This document shows, in pieces, positions 25,870 through 34,110 of a stretch of DNA of 64,000 bases. Origin of the DNA: Streptacidiphilus sp. PB12-B1b (GTDB lineage: Bacteria > Actinomycetota > Actinomycetes > Streptomycetales > Streptomycetaceae). Under the pieces are notes generated by a model that had not been told where the DNA came from, did not search any database, and saw nothing but the letters and a program-made list of their open reading frames with translations. The position numbers and the translations under genes are program-made. The number at the start of each line of letters is the position of its first letter. Positions within the stretch are counted from its first letter, which is position 1. The stretch covers positions 2,852,001 through 2,916,000 of the forward strand of contig NZ_CP048405.1 in the NCBI RefSeq assembly GCF_014084125.1, given 5' to 3'.

Positions 25870-26287
25870 CGGCGGGCATGCGCTCGGCGACCGCGTCGCC
25901 CAGCCGCTCGAACTCGCCGCGCAGGAAGGGCGAGGCGAGCCTGGCCACGCCGTGGAACTCGATCCCGGCGCGGTAGCGGACCTCGGTGGCGCCGCCGTCC
26001 ACACTCCGGAAGGCGAGGTCATCGGTGGTGCCGGCGGTCCGGTTCCGGCCCACGAAGACCAGCCGGGCGGGCTCCAGCCGGGTCAGTTCGTACTCGAGCT
26101 CGGTCTCCCGGCCCTTGAACTCCGACACGTTCCGCCAGGTCGACCCCGCCCGGACCGGGCCCGCGTCCAGCCGGGTGCAGCTGCGCGTGCCCGGATCCCA
26201 CTGCTCGGTCCGGGAGAAGTCCTTCAGGTAGTCCACGACGAAGGCCACCGGCCTGCCGACGACGAAGGTCCGTTCCACGTTGATCAT
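25853..26287 (-). CDS. SRPBCC (polyketide cyclase-like) family protein
   Basis: 144 residues, the size of a START/SRPBCC helix-grip domain: an N-terminal strand VERTFVVGRPVAFVVDYLKD, a beta sheet with WRNVSEFKGRETELEYEL, and the long C-terminal helix LASPFLRGEFERLGDAVAERM. Such proteins bind hydrophobic ligands or act as cyclases or chaperones. Start ATG 26287 with GGAAGG. No biosynthetic cluster surrounds it, so ligand and role are open. Confidence 0.8.
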   Translation of the reverse strand: MINVERTFVVGRPVAFVVDYLKDFSRTEQWDPGTRSCTRLDAGPVRAGSTWRNVSEFKGRETELEYELTRLEPARLVFVGRNRTAGTTDDLAFRSVDGGATEVRYRAGIEFHGVARLASPFLRGEFERLGDAVAERMPAVIQAL

Positions 26288-26458
26288 GAGCACCTTCCCG
26301 CTGCCGCGCGCGTCCTGCGCACACACGCGACGCTACGAGGCGGTGGCGGCGGAGCCAAGTTGCACGCGTAGTGCAGCGATTCGGAGGGCCGGGCGGCCTG
26401 CGCTCCTTTAGGCGCATGGGCACAGGTGTGCTAGACATGCAGTAACCAAAGGGGCATT

Positions 26459-27613
26459 TTGCACCAGCTGAAGCTCGGTATCATCGCCAGGTCCTACAAG
26501 GAGAACGAGCAGAGGCTGCCGGTCCACCCGGCCCACCTGGAGCGGATCGACGCCGACCTGCGCGCCCGCATCCACCTGGAGCAGGGCTACGGCGAGGGCT
26601 TCGGCTTCTCCGACGCGCAGCTCGCGCCCCTGGTCGCCGGTCTGCTGCCGCGCGCGGAACTGATCGCCGCCTGCGATGTGGTGCTGCTCGGCAAGCCGAT
26701 GCCGCAGGACGTGGCCGAACTGCGCGAGGGCCAGATCCTGTGGGGCTGGCCGCACTGCGTCCAGGACGACCGGGTCACCCAGATCGCCATCGACCGGCGG
26801 CTGACCCTGATCGCCTTCGAGGCGATGCACCACTGGACCAGCGAGGGCGCGTTCAACCTGCACGTGTTCCTCAAGAACAACGAGCTGGCCGGCTACTCCT
26901 CGGTGCTGCACGCCATGCAGCTGCGCGGCTCGACCGGCGACTACGGCCGCCGCCTGCGCGCCGTCGTGATCGGCTTCGGCGCGACCGCCCGCGGCGCCGT
27001 GACCGCGCTGAACGCCCTCGGCGTGCACGACGTCGACGTCCTCACCGCCCGCGGCGTCACCGCCGTCAGCTCACCGATCCACTCCGCCCGCATCGTCCAG
27101 TTCGACCACGACGAGGCGGACGACACCACCGACCCGCGCCGCAGCCACGCCCTGACCGACGAGGGACGCCAGCCGCTGGCCGAGTTCCTGGCCGGGCACG
27201 ACATCATCGTCAACTGCGTCCTGCAGGACACCCGGGCGCCGCTGACGTTCCTGATCGACGAGGACCTCGCCGCCCTGGCGCCCGGCACGCTGATCATCGA
27301 CGTCTCCTGCGACGAGGGCATGGGCTTCAGCTGGGCCCGCCCCACCAGCTTCACCGAGCCGATGTTCACCGTCGGCGACAACGTGCACTACTACGGCGTC
27401 GACCACAGCCCCTCCTACCTGTGGAACTCGGCCACGTGGGAGAACAGCGAGGCGCTGGCCCCGTACCTGCGCTCGGTGCTGGACGGCCCGCAGGGCTGGG
27501 AGCGGGACGCGACCATCCGTCGGGCCGTCGAGATCCGCGACGGGGTCGTGCAGAACCCGGCCATCCTCTCCTTCCAGCATCGCTCCGAGCACTACCCCCA
27601 CGCTCGGCAGTAG
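26459..27613 (+). CDS. N5-(carboxyethyl)ornithine synthase-like / alanine-dehydrogenase-fold enzyme
   Basis: 384 residues. The N-terminal AlaDH/PNT substrate domain (LKLGIIARSYKENEQRLPVHP) is followed by a Rossmann NAD(P) domain from about 160 (RLRAVVIGFGATARGAVTAL) and ends with a conserved MGFSWARPTSF and YYGVDHSPSYLWNSAT. This pattern belongs to the N5-(carboxyethyl)ornithine synthase group, which reductively joins pyruvate to the side-chain amine of ornithine or lysine. Start TTG 26459 behind AAAGGGG. The enzyme is longer than the lactococcal enzyme; substrate not proven. Confidence 0.75.
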   Translation: MHQLKLGIIARSYKENEQRLPVHPAHLERIDADLRARIHLEQGYGEGFGFSDAQLAPLVAGLLPRAELIAACDVVLLGKPMPQDVAELREGQILWGWPHCVQDDRVTQIAIDRRLTLIAFEAMHHWTSEGAFNLHVFLKNNELAGYSSVLHAMQLRGSTGDYGRRLRAVVIGFGATARGAVTALNALGVHDVDVLTARGVTAVSSPIHSARIVQFDHDEADDTTDPRRSHALTDEGRQPLAEFLAGHDIIVNCVLQDTRAPLTFLIDEDLAALAPGTLIIDVSCDEGMGFSWARPTSFTEPMFTVGDNVHYYGVDHSPSYLWNSATWENSEALAPYLRSVLDGPQGWERDATIRRAVEIRDGVVQNPAILSFQHRSEHYPHARQ

Positions 27614-28020
27614 CCTCCGGCTGCCCGGCGCGGCGTCGGCGGCGGGGAGTCGGAGCAGGCCCGGGGGAGCGTATCGGGGCGGACGGCGGGGGCAGCCGGG
27701 TTTCAGCCGTCGTCCGGCGGCCGACGGCGCCGACTTGACCGGATCGGGCCCGGGCACCCCGCGCCATGTCCGGTCCCGGCCCGGTCCCGGTCGGAGCCCT
27801 GCCGTGGCCCGCCGTGGCCCGCCCGGGAGGCCTGGTCCCACCGGGCACGGGTGCCCCGATCCCGCCGACGCGGGCGGGGGAAGGCGGTTTCCGGACGTCC
27901 GGCCGCAGCCGCCCAAGGGCCGGAAGATCGTGCACGGTCCATCACGGATTGTGCACGAATGAAACCTGTGGGTAAGACTGCCGGGGTTCTGACCGCGCAC
28001 CCCCGACGAAGGAGTCCACG
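27614..28020. other. Intergenic region, about 400 bp
   Basis: No convincing gene is visible. The left half is G/C-rich sequence without clear signals. At 27928-27958 an inverted repeat (TCGTGCAC ... GTGCACGA, 15-base spacer) lies about 60 bases before the SSI-like start and may be a regulator site. A good ribosome site (GAAGGAG) precedes 28021. Confidence 0.5.
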
Positions 28021-28455
28021 ATGCGTACGCGGAAGACCCTTGCCACCGCCCTGACCACCGCTGCTTTCGCCACCGCCCTGACCGGCGCGCTGGCGGGGAC
28101 GGCCGTGCCGCAGGCGCAGGCGGCCCCCATGCTCCAGGAGCCCCAGGCGCTGGTGCTGGCCGTGTCCGGCCCCGGCGTCACCGCCTCGTCCGGTGTCGAG
28201 CAGGCGGTCACGCTCGGCTGTACGCCGGAGGCCTCGGGCGACCACCCCGACGCGGCCGCCGCCTGCGCGGCCCTGGACCGGGTCGGCGGCGACCCGGCCG
28301 CGCTGCCGGCCGGTGACGGCATGTGCCCGCAGATCTACCTGCCGGTCACCGCCGAGGCCATGGGCGTGTGGAACGGACAACGGGTCTCGTTCCAGCGCAC
28401 CTACACCAACGAGTGCGTGATGCTCCGCGCCGCCGGGGCCGTCTTCGACTTCTGA
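28021..28455 (+). CDS. Subtilisin-inhibitor-like (SSI family) secreted protease inhibitor
   Basis: 144 residues: a signal peptide (about 1-35, ending AQA) then the SSI fold. The family marks LGCTPEASGDHPDAAAACAAL, GVWNGQRVSFQRTYTNEC and the end VFDF are clear, and four cysteines (67, 82, 102, 132) form the two usual disulfides. The reactive-site segment reads CPQIYLPV where SSI has CPMVYDPV, which puts Gln104 at P1. SSI proteins inhibit extracellular serine proteases during mycelial development. Start ATG 28021 with GAAGGAG. Confidence 0.92.
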   Translation: MRTRKTLATALTTAAFATALTGALAGTAVPQAQAAPMLQEPQALVLAVSGPGVTASSGVEQAVTLGCTPEASGDHPDAAAACAALDRVGGDPAALPAGDGMCPQIYLPVTAEAMGVWNGQRVSFQRTYTNECVMLRAAGAVFDF

Positions 28456-28468
28456 GCCGCCGCCCGGA

Positions 28469-28512
28469 GGACGCCTGGTCCCGGCTCAGCGCTGCGCCGG
28501 GACCAGGCGTCC
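28469..28512. terminator. Bidirectional hairpin overlapping the 3' end of the next gene
   Basis: A perfect 16-bp stem (GGACGCCTGGTCCCGG with CCGGGACCAGGCGTCC) begins 14 bases after the SSI stop. The right arm is inside the last codons of the convergent gene ending at 28486. Confidence 0.85.
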
Positions 28513-29112
28513 GAGCAGCTCGCCGAAGGCCAGCAGCCGGTCCATCTGGCCCGGGCCGCCGTCGTCCAGCGACTTGCTGAAGCGGAACGCCTCCGGGCGG
28601 AACCGGGCGGTGCCCGCCGAGCCCTCGTCCGTCGGCACCGCGCTCAGCTCCTGCACCGCCCCGGTGGTGACCACCACGTACACGCCCCGGCGCACCCGCG
28701 CGCCGCCGCTGTCCCGGCCGACCAGGGTCCGCATGCCCACATGCCGCACCTCGGACAGCGGCAGCACCTGGATGGACGAGTCCAGCACGGTGCCGCCGGG
28801 CGCGCTGCCGTCGGCGATCTCCTCGCTGTGCCACAGGATCAGCCGCCGCCCGTCGCAGACCGCCGCCTCCTGCCAGACCGAGGCGCCCGCGTCGGTGAGG
28901 TCCACCACCCGCTCCAGGGTGAAGCCGCGCACCCGCCGCCGCCCCAGCACGCCGCCGATCGCCTCCAGCGCCACGTCCGGGTGCAGGAAGTACGCCTCCG
29001 CCGCGCCCTCCAGCCGCCCGAACGGCGACCAGTCCGTGCCCGGCAGCCCCATCGGGGCCCCGGGCCCCTCCTGCCGCCGCAGCACCCGCCGCCTCGACTC
29101 CCTGCTGAACAT
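28486..29112 (-). CDS. Conserved hypothetical protein
   Basis: 208 residues, no signal peptide or membrane segment. The sequence is mixed alpha/beta with a basic N-terminus (SRESRRRVLRR) and a central strand-rich part resembling a PH-like or sensor fold (DSSIQVLPLSEVRHVGMRTL), but I do not recognise a named family. Start ATG 29112 with AAGGGGG. It borders the conserved phosphatase-DUF3090-mshC block on the opposite strand. Confidence 0.65.
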   Translation of the reverse strand: MFSRESRRRVLRRQEGPGAPMGLPGTDWSPFGRLEGAAEAYFLHPDVALEAIGGVLGRRRVRGFTLERVVDLTDAGASVWQEAAVCDGRRLILWHSEEIADGSAPGGTVLDSSIQVLPLSEVRHVGMRTLVGRDSGGARVRRGVYVVVTTGAVQELSAVPTDEGSAGTARFRPEAFRFSKSLDDGGPGQMDRLLAFGELLGRLVPAQR

Positions 29113-29192
29113 CGCTGCCCCCTTGCTGCCCAGCTCCCCGGCAAACCCTACCGAAGGGGGCCCCGCCGCCGGGGCCCTCTAGGCTGGTGTCC

Positions 29193-29909
29193 ATGCCCAC
29201 CCTGCTGCTCGTCCGCCACGGCCGATCCACCGCCAACACCGCCGGAGTCCTGGCCGGGTGGAGCCCCGGCGTGCACCTGGACCCGCACGGCAGCAAGCAG
29301 GCCGACGGACTGGCCGGACGGCTGGACGGCATCCCGCTGGCGCTGGCCGTCAGCAGCCCGCTGGACCGCTGTCGGGAGACCCTGGCGCCGCTGCTGGCCG
29401 CCCGGCCGGAGCTGGGCCTGCGGCTGGACGAGCGGCTCGGCGAGTGCCGCTACGGCGACTGGACCGGCCGCCCGCTGGCGGAGCTGGCCACCGAGCCACT
29501 GTGGCGCACCGTCCAGGCCCAGCCGTCCGCCGCGACCTTCCCCGGGCCCGAGGGCGAGTCGCTGCGCGAGATGAGCCACCGCGCGGTGGAGAGCGTCCGC
29601 GAGTGGGACGCCGAGGTCGAGCGCGAGCACGGCGCGGACGCGGTCTGGGCCGCCTGCAGCCACGGCGACGTGATCAAGGCGATCGTGGCCGACGCGCTCG
29701 GGCTGCACCTGGACAACTTCCAGCGGATCTCGGTCGAGCCCTGCTCGGTCACCGTGATCCGCTACACCGCGCAGCGCCCGTTCCTGCTGCGCCTGGGCGA
29801 CACCGGCGAGCTCGGAGGCGTCGCGCCGCGCCCGGCGACCGGCGATCAGGCGGCCGACGGAGCCCGCGACGGGGACGCAGTCGTCGGGGGAGACACCGGC
29901 GTACGGTGA
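29193..29909 (+). CDS. Histidine phosphatase superfamily (phosphoglycerate-mutase-like)
   Basis: 238 residues. The catalytic RHG motif is at the start (LLLVRHGRSTAN, His about 8), the second histidine in ACSHGDVIKAI, and the phosphate-binding Arg in SSPLDRCRETL. It resembles the MSMEG_4193-type phosphatase subfamily that sits beside DUF3090 genes in actinobacteria. ATG 29193 is preferred over GTG 29187. First gene of the probable operon with DUF3090, the SCO1664-like gene and mshC. Confidence 0.87.
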   Translation: MPTLLLVRHGRSTANTAGVLAGWSPGVHLDPHGSKQADGLAGRLDGIPLALAVSSPLDRCRETLAPLLAARPELGLRLDERLGECRYGDWTGRPLAELATEPLWRTVQAQPSAATFPGPEGESLREMSHRAVESVREWDAEVEREHGADAVWAACSHGDVIKAIVADALGLHLDNFQRISVEPCSVTVIRYTAQRPFLLRLGDTGELGGVAPRPATGDQAADGARDGDAVVGGDTGVR

Positions 29910-29960
29910 CGGCTGGGTAGGGTGGGATCGAACAGCGACGTCAAGTTCTGGAGCAGCCAC

Positions 29961-30530
29961 GTGCCCCGCCAGGTGTTCTTCTACGATCCCCCCGAGCGCT
30001 TCGTGGCCGGAACGGTCGGCGAGCCGGGTCAGCGCGCCTTCTACCTGCAGGCCAGCACCCAAGGCCGGGTGACGAGCGTCCTCCTGGAGAAAACCCAGGT
30101 GGCCGCGCTCGCCGAGCGGATCGAGGAGCTGCTGGACGAGGTGGTCCGCCGCGCCGCCGGCAGCACCGAGGTCCCGGCCGTAGCCCCGGCCGACCTCATC
30201 GACAGCGCCCCGCTCGACCAGCCCGTCCTGGAGGAGTTCCGGGTCGGGACGATGGCGCTCGCCTGGGACGAGTCCGTCCAGCGCCTGATCATCGAGGCGC
30301 AGGCGCTGATCGAGACCGACCCGGACGACCCCGAGGACACCGAGCCCTTCGAGGACGACGAGAACGGCCCGCCGATGCTGCGGGTCCGGCTCAGCGGCGC
30401 GATGGCCCGGGTCTTCGCCAAGCGGGCGCTGGAGCTGGTCTCGGCCGGACGGCCGCCGTGCCCCTTCTGCAGCCTGCCGCTCGACCCCCAGGGGCACGTC
30501 TGCCCCCGCCAGAACGGATACCGGCGCTGA
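29961..30530 (+). CDS. DUF3090 family protein
   Basis: 189 residues, the usual family length. It starts PRQVFFYDPPERFVAGTVGE and ends with the zinc-ribbon-like [17 protein letters not shown]. Four cysteines/histidines in that tail suggest metal binding. Function unknown, but the phosphatase-DUF3090-SCO1664 order is a conserved actinobacterial arrangement. Start GTG 29961 (GGAGC upstream) fits the family better than GTG/ATG further upstream. Confidence 0.87.
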   Translation: MPRQVFFYDPPERFVAGTVGEPGQRAFYLQASTQGRVTSVLLEKTQVAALAERIEELLDEVVRRAAGSTEVPAVAPADLIDSAPLDQPVLEEFRVGTMALAWDESVQRLIIEAQALIETDPDDPEDTEPFEDDENGPPMLRVRLSGAMARVFAKRALELVSAGRPPCPFCSLPLDPQGHVCPRQNGYRR

Positions 30531-31414
30531 GCGCGCCGGTCGAGCAGCCGCTGCCCGAGGTGGACCCTGCCGCCTCGGCCGCGCTGGCCGCCGACCCGGC
30601 CCGGGCCCTGGCGCTGCTGCGCGAGGGCGAGCTGCGGATACACGGCCGGCTCACCGAGGCGTCCAACGCCGCCTTCTACTGCACGGTCGGCGGTGTCGAC
30701 GGCGGGACTGACGGCGGGGCCGGGGCCGACGGCGACGGCCGAGCGGTCTGCGTCTACAAGCCGGTCCGCGGCGAGCGCCCACTGTGGGACTTCCCGGACG
30801 GCACCCTGGCCGGGCGCGAGGTCGCCGCGTACGAGGTGTCCGCCGCCACCGGCTGGCACCTGGTGCCGCCCACGGTGTTGCGCGAGGGCCCCTACGGCGA
30901 GGGCATGTGCCAGATCTGGGTGGAGTCCGATCCGGAGGCGCAGCTGCTCGCCCTGCAGGACGCCGAGGACGCCGAGCCCGGCTGGTGCGCCATCGGCCGC
31001 GCCGAGGTCGGCGAGGGCCGCACCGCCCTGCTGGTGCACGCCGACGACGCCCGGCTGCGCCGGCTGGCGGTGCTGGACGCGGTGCTGAACAACGCCGACC
31101 GCAAGGGCGGCCACCTGCTCCCGGCCGTGGACGGCCGGATCTACGGCATCGACCACGGGGTGACCTTCGCCGTCCCCGGCAAGCTGCGCACCCTGCTCTG
31201 GGGCTGGGCGGGCGAGCCGCTCCCGGCGGAGGCCGCCGAGGCGCTGACCGGCCTGCGCGAGCAGCTCGACGGGCCGCTGGGCGAGCGGCTGGCCGCGCTG
31301 CTCACCGCCGCCGAGGTGGACGCGGTACGGCAGCGGGTGGCGGGGCTGCTGCGGACCGGGCTGCACCCGCTGCCGTCCGGGGAGTGGCCGGCCGTTCCGT
31401 GGCCGCCGATCTGA
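30458..31414 (+). CDS. SCO1664 family protein (PI3/4-kinase-like fold)
   Basis: 318 residues as drawn. The core is the SCO1664 pattern: [70 protein letters not shown] and [22 protein letters not shown]. The lysine, NADR and IDHG residues resemble the catalytic elements of PI3/4-kinase or HipA-like folds, so a kinase-like activity is possible but unproven. Start is uncertain: GTG 30458 overlaps DUF3090 by 73 bases; GTG 30560 would give a shorter N-terminus and no overlap. Confidence 0.85.
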   Translation: MPLLQPAARPPGARLPPPERIPALSAPVEQPLPEVDPAASAALAADPARALALLREGELRIHGRLTEASNAAFYCTVGGVDGGTDGGAGADGDGRAVCVYKPVRGERPLWDFPDGTLAGREVAAYEVSAATGWHLVPPTVLREGPYGEGMCQIWVESDPEAQLLALQDAEDAEPGWCAIGRAEVGEGRTALLVHADDARLRRLAVLDAVLNNADRKGGHLLPAVDGRIYGIDHGVTFAVPGKLRTLLWGWAGEPLPAEAAEALTGLREQLDGPLGERLAALLTAAEVDAVRQRVAGLLRTGLHPLPSGEWPAVPWPPI

Positions 31415-31493
31415 CGGCCGCCGGCGGCCGCCGGTCCGACCGGCCCGGAGGCACTGGTGCGAAGATCAGTTGCGGCCGGTTAGAGTCATCCGT

Positions 31494-32720
31494 ATGTATG
31501 CCTGGCCTGCCACTGAGGTTCCCGCGCTCCCTGGACAGGGGACTCCCCTGCGCATCTTCGACACCGCCGCAGGCGGCCTGCGGACCACCGACCCCGGCCC
31601 CACGGCCCGGCTCTACGTCTGCGGCATCACGCCCTACGACGCCACCCACCTCGGCCACGCCGCCACCTACAACGCCTTCGACCTGATCCAGCGGGTCTGG
31701 CGGGACAACGGCCACGAGGTCGTCTACGTCCAGAACGTCACCGACGTGGACGACCCGCTGCTGGAGCGCGCCATCGCCACCGGCGAGGACTGGACCGAGC
31801 TGGCCGAGCGCGAGACCGCGCTGTTCCGCGAGGACATGACGGCGCTGCGGATGCTCGCCCCCGCCCACTACATCGGCGCGGTCGAGGCCATCCCCTCGAT
31901 AGTGCCGATCGTCAAGGACCTGCTCGCGCAGGGCGCCGCCTACGAGCTCGACGGCGACATCTACTTCTCGATCGCCTCCGACCCGCACTTCGGCGAGGTC
32001 TCCCGGCTCGGCCCGGAGCAGATGCTGCGCTACTTCGGCGAGCGCGGCGGCGACCCGGACCGCCCCGGCAAGAAGCACAGCCTGGACCCGCTGCTGTGGC
32101 TGTCCGCCCGCCCCGGCGAGCCCGCCTGGGACACCGAGCTGGGCCACGGCCGCCCCGGCTGGCACATCGAGTGCGTCGCCATCGCGCTCGGCCACCTCGG
32201 CATGGCCTTCGACATCCAGGGCGGCGGCAGCGACCTGGCCTTCCCGCACCACGAGATGGGCGCCTCGCACGCCCAGGCCGCCACCGGCCTGCACCCGTTC
32301 GCCAAGGCGTACGTGCACGCCGGGATGGTCGCGCTGGACGGCGAGAAGATGTCCAAGTCGCGCGGCAACCTGGTCTTCGTCTCCCGGCTGCGCAAGGAGG
32401 GCGTCGAGCCCGCCGCCATCCGGCTGGCCCTGCTGGGCCACCACTACCGCAGCGACTGGGAGTGGACCGGCGCCGACCTGCTCCGCGCCCAGGACCGGCT
32501 GGCCCGCTGGCGCGCGGCCGTCTCCCGGCCGGACGGCCCGGCCGCCGACGGGGTGCTGGCCGAGGTCCGCGCGGCGCTCTCGGACGACCTGGACGCCCCC
32601 CGGGCGCTGGCCGTCATCGACGCCTGGGCCGCCGCCCAGGACGCCCGGGGCGGCGATGACACCGGCGCCCCCGGCGTCATCTCCCGCACCGTGGACGCGC
32701 TGCTCGGCGTCGCGCTCTGA
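31494..32720 (+). CDS. mshC: Mycothiol ligase MshC (cysteine:GlcN-Ins ligase)
   Basis: 408 residues. It is a cysteinyl-tRNA-synthetase relative with zinc Cys43 in [16 protein letters not shown] (HIGH-type motif about 52-56), a GWHIEC zinc site, and KMSKSRGN. It joins cysteine to glucosaminyl-inositol in mycothiol synthesis using ATP. Length and motifs agree with MshC rather than CysS. Start ATG 31494 matches the family N-terminus [10 protein letters not shown]. Downstream of the SCO1664-like gene by 79 bases, likely same operon. Confidence 0.95.
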   Translation: MYAWPATEVPALPGQGTPLRIFDTAAGGLRTTDPGPTARLYVCGITPYDATHLGHAATYNAFDLIQRVWRDNGHEVVYVQNVTDVDDPLLERAIATGEDWTELAERETALFREDMTALRMLAPAHYIGAVEAIPSIVPIVKDLLAQGAAYELDGDIYFSIASDPHFGEVSRLGPEQMLRYFGERGGDPDRPGKKHSLDPLLWLSARPGEPAWDTELGHGRPGWHIECVAIALGHLGMAFDIQGGGSDLAFPHHEMGASHAQAATGLHPFAKAYVHAGMVALDGEKMSKSRGNLVFVSRLRKEGVEPAAIRLALLGHHYRSDWEWTGADLLRAQDRLARWRAAVSRPDGPAADGVLAEVRAALSDDLDAPRALAVIDAWAAAQDARGGDDTGAPGVISRTVDALLGVAL

Positions 32721-32724
32721 CACC

Positions 32725-32757
32725 GGTGCCGGGCCCGGCTCCGCTCGGCCCGGCACC
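32725..32757 (+). terminator. Hairpin after mshC
   Basis: A perfect 11-bp stem GGTGCCGGGCC/GGCCCGGCACC immediately after the stop, lying between convergent mshC and the glycosyltransferase. Confidence 0.75.
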
Positions 32758-32764
32758 GCTCAGT

Positions 32765-32807
32765 CCCGTTCCGCTCAGTCCCTTTCAGCCCCGTTCCGCT
32801 CAGTCCC
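32765..32807. repeat. Pair of 18-bp direct repeats
   Basis: CCCGTTCCGCTCAGTCCC occurs at 32765-32782 and 32790-32807, 25 bases apart. The second copy overlaps the last codons of the HpnB-like gene. Confidence 0.8.
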
Positions 32808-33996
32808 GTTCGGCCCGTGCCGGTTCCGCCGCCGGGAGCGGCACCGCCGCCTCCGGCGCGCCGTAGGTGCGGCCCTTCCAGGCCGCGCCCCGGCCGCGCC
32901 AGTGCTGCACCGCCGAATCCACCGTCATCAGCAGGTACAGCCCCGCGGTGAACGGCAGCAGCAGCGCCTCGGCGGCCGGTCGGCCGTAGTACGCCAGCAT
33001 CGGCCGGTAGGTCAGCGCCATCAGCGCCCAGGCCGCCCCGGCCACGGCCGCCGCCGGGGCGTCGCCGGTGGCCAGCCCGGCCGCCAGCGCCACCGGCGGC
33101 ACCAGGTAGACCAGGGCCAGCCCCAGCACCGTCCCGGCCAGCAGCAGCACCGAGTGCCGCAGCTGCGCGTAGGCGCTGCGGGAGACCATCCGCCACAGCT
33201 GCGCCAGCTCCGGGTACGGGCGGACGCTGTCCACCCGGTCGGCCAGGCCCAGCCAGGTGCGTCCGCCGCCGCGCTTCACCAGCCGCGCCAGGTTGACGTC
33301 GTCGATCACCGCGCCCCGGATGGCGGCCACGCCCCCGGCCCGCTCCAGCGCCTCCCGGCGCACCAGCGTGCAGCCCCCGGCGGCGGCCGCCGTCCGTGAG
33401 CCGGGCCGGTTGCTCCACCGGAACGGGTACAGCTGGGCGAAGAAGTAGACGAACGCCGGGACGATCAGCCGCTCCCAGCGGGTCTCCGTGCGCAGCCGCG
33501 CCATCTGCGACACCAGGTCGAGGCCGTGCGCCTCGGCGGCGGCCACCAGCTCGTCCAGCGAGCGGTCGCCGTGGGCGATGTCCGCGTCGGTGAGCAGCAG
33601 GTACTCCACCTCCCCGGCCAGCTCCACGCCGTGCCGCAGCGCCCACAGCTTGCCGGTCCAGCCCTGCGGCGGCTCGCCGGGCGAGGTCACGGTCAGCGGC
33701 AGGCCGCCCCCGGCGGCCAGCTCCCGGGCCAGCTCGCCGGTGCCGTCGCTGCTGCCGTCGTCCACCAGGATCACCCGCGCGTCGCCGCCGTACGCCTGCG
33801 CCAGCAGCGAGGGCAGGCTCAGCGGCAGCACCTCGGCCTCGTCCCGGGCCGGGACGACGACGGCCACCGAGGGGCGGCCCTGCGCCCCGGAGCGGGACGG
33901 CAGGCGCACGTCGGTCCGCCAGAACCAGCCCTGACAGAAGGTCAGCCACAGCCAGGACAGCAGGGACAGCGAGGCGATGATCACGAGTACGGACAC
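32800..33996 (-). CDS. HpnB-like family 2 glycosyltransferase
   Basis: 398 residues. An N-terminal membrane anchor (about 3-20) is followed by the GT-A domain: VAVVVPARDEAEVLPLSLPSL, VILVDDGSSDGTG, the metal motif DAD in LLLTDADIAHGD, and DDVNLARLVKRGG with a C-terminal RSAYAQLRHS-type Q/RxxRW variant. Three or four membrane segments close the chain. It matches hopene-associated HpnB. No squalene-hopene genes are in the window. Start GTG 33996 is chosen; ATG 34092 would add a basic tail without a ribosome site. Confidence 0.82.
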   Translation of the reverse strand: MSVLVIIASLSLLSWLWLTFCQGWFWRTDVRLPSRSGAQGRPSVAVVVPARDEAEVLPLSLPSLLAQAYGGDARVILVDDGSSDGTGELARELAAGGGLPLTVTSPGEPPQGWTGKLWALRHGVELAGEVEYLLLTDADIAHGDRSLDELVAAAEAHGLDLVSQMARLRTETRWERLIVPAFVYFFAQLYPFRWSNRPGSRTAAAAGGCTLVRREALERAGGVAAIRGAVIDDVNLARLVKRGGGRTWLGLADRVDSVRPYPELAQLWRMVSRSAYAQLRHSVLLLAGTVLGLALVYLVPPVALAAGLATGDAPAAAVAGAAWALMALTYRPMLAYYGRPAAEALLLPFTAGLYLLMTVDSAVQHWRGRGAAWKGRTYGAPEAAVPLPAAEPARAERD

Positions 33997-34110
33997 GGCG
34001 CCCAGTCTGGCGCACCGGGCCCGCCGCGTCACCGACCCGGGGCGGGTGGCCGCCACCCGCGCCGGGAGCCCCGCTGCCCGCTCCGGACCCATCGACTAAG
34101 GTCAGTACCT

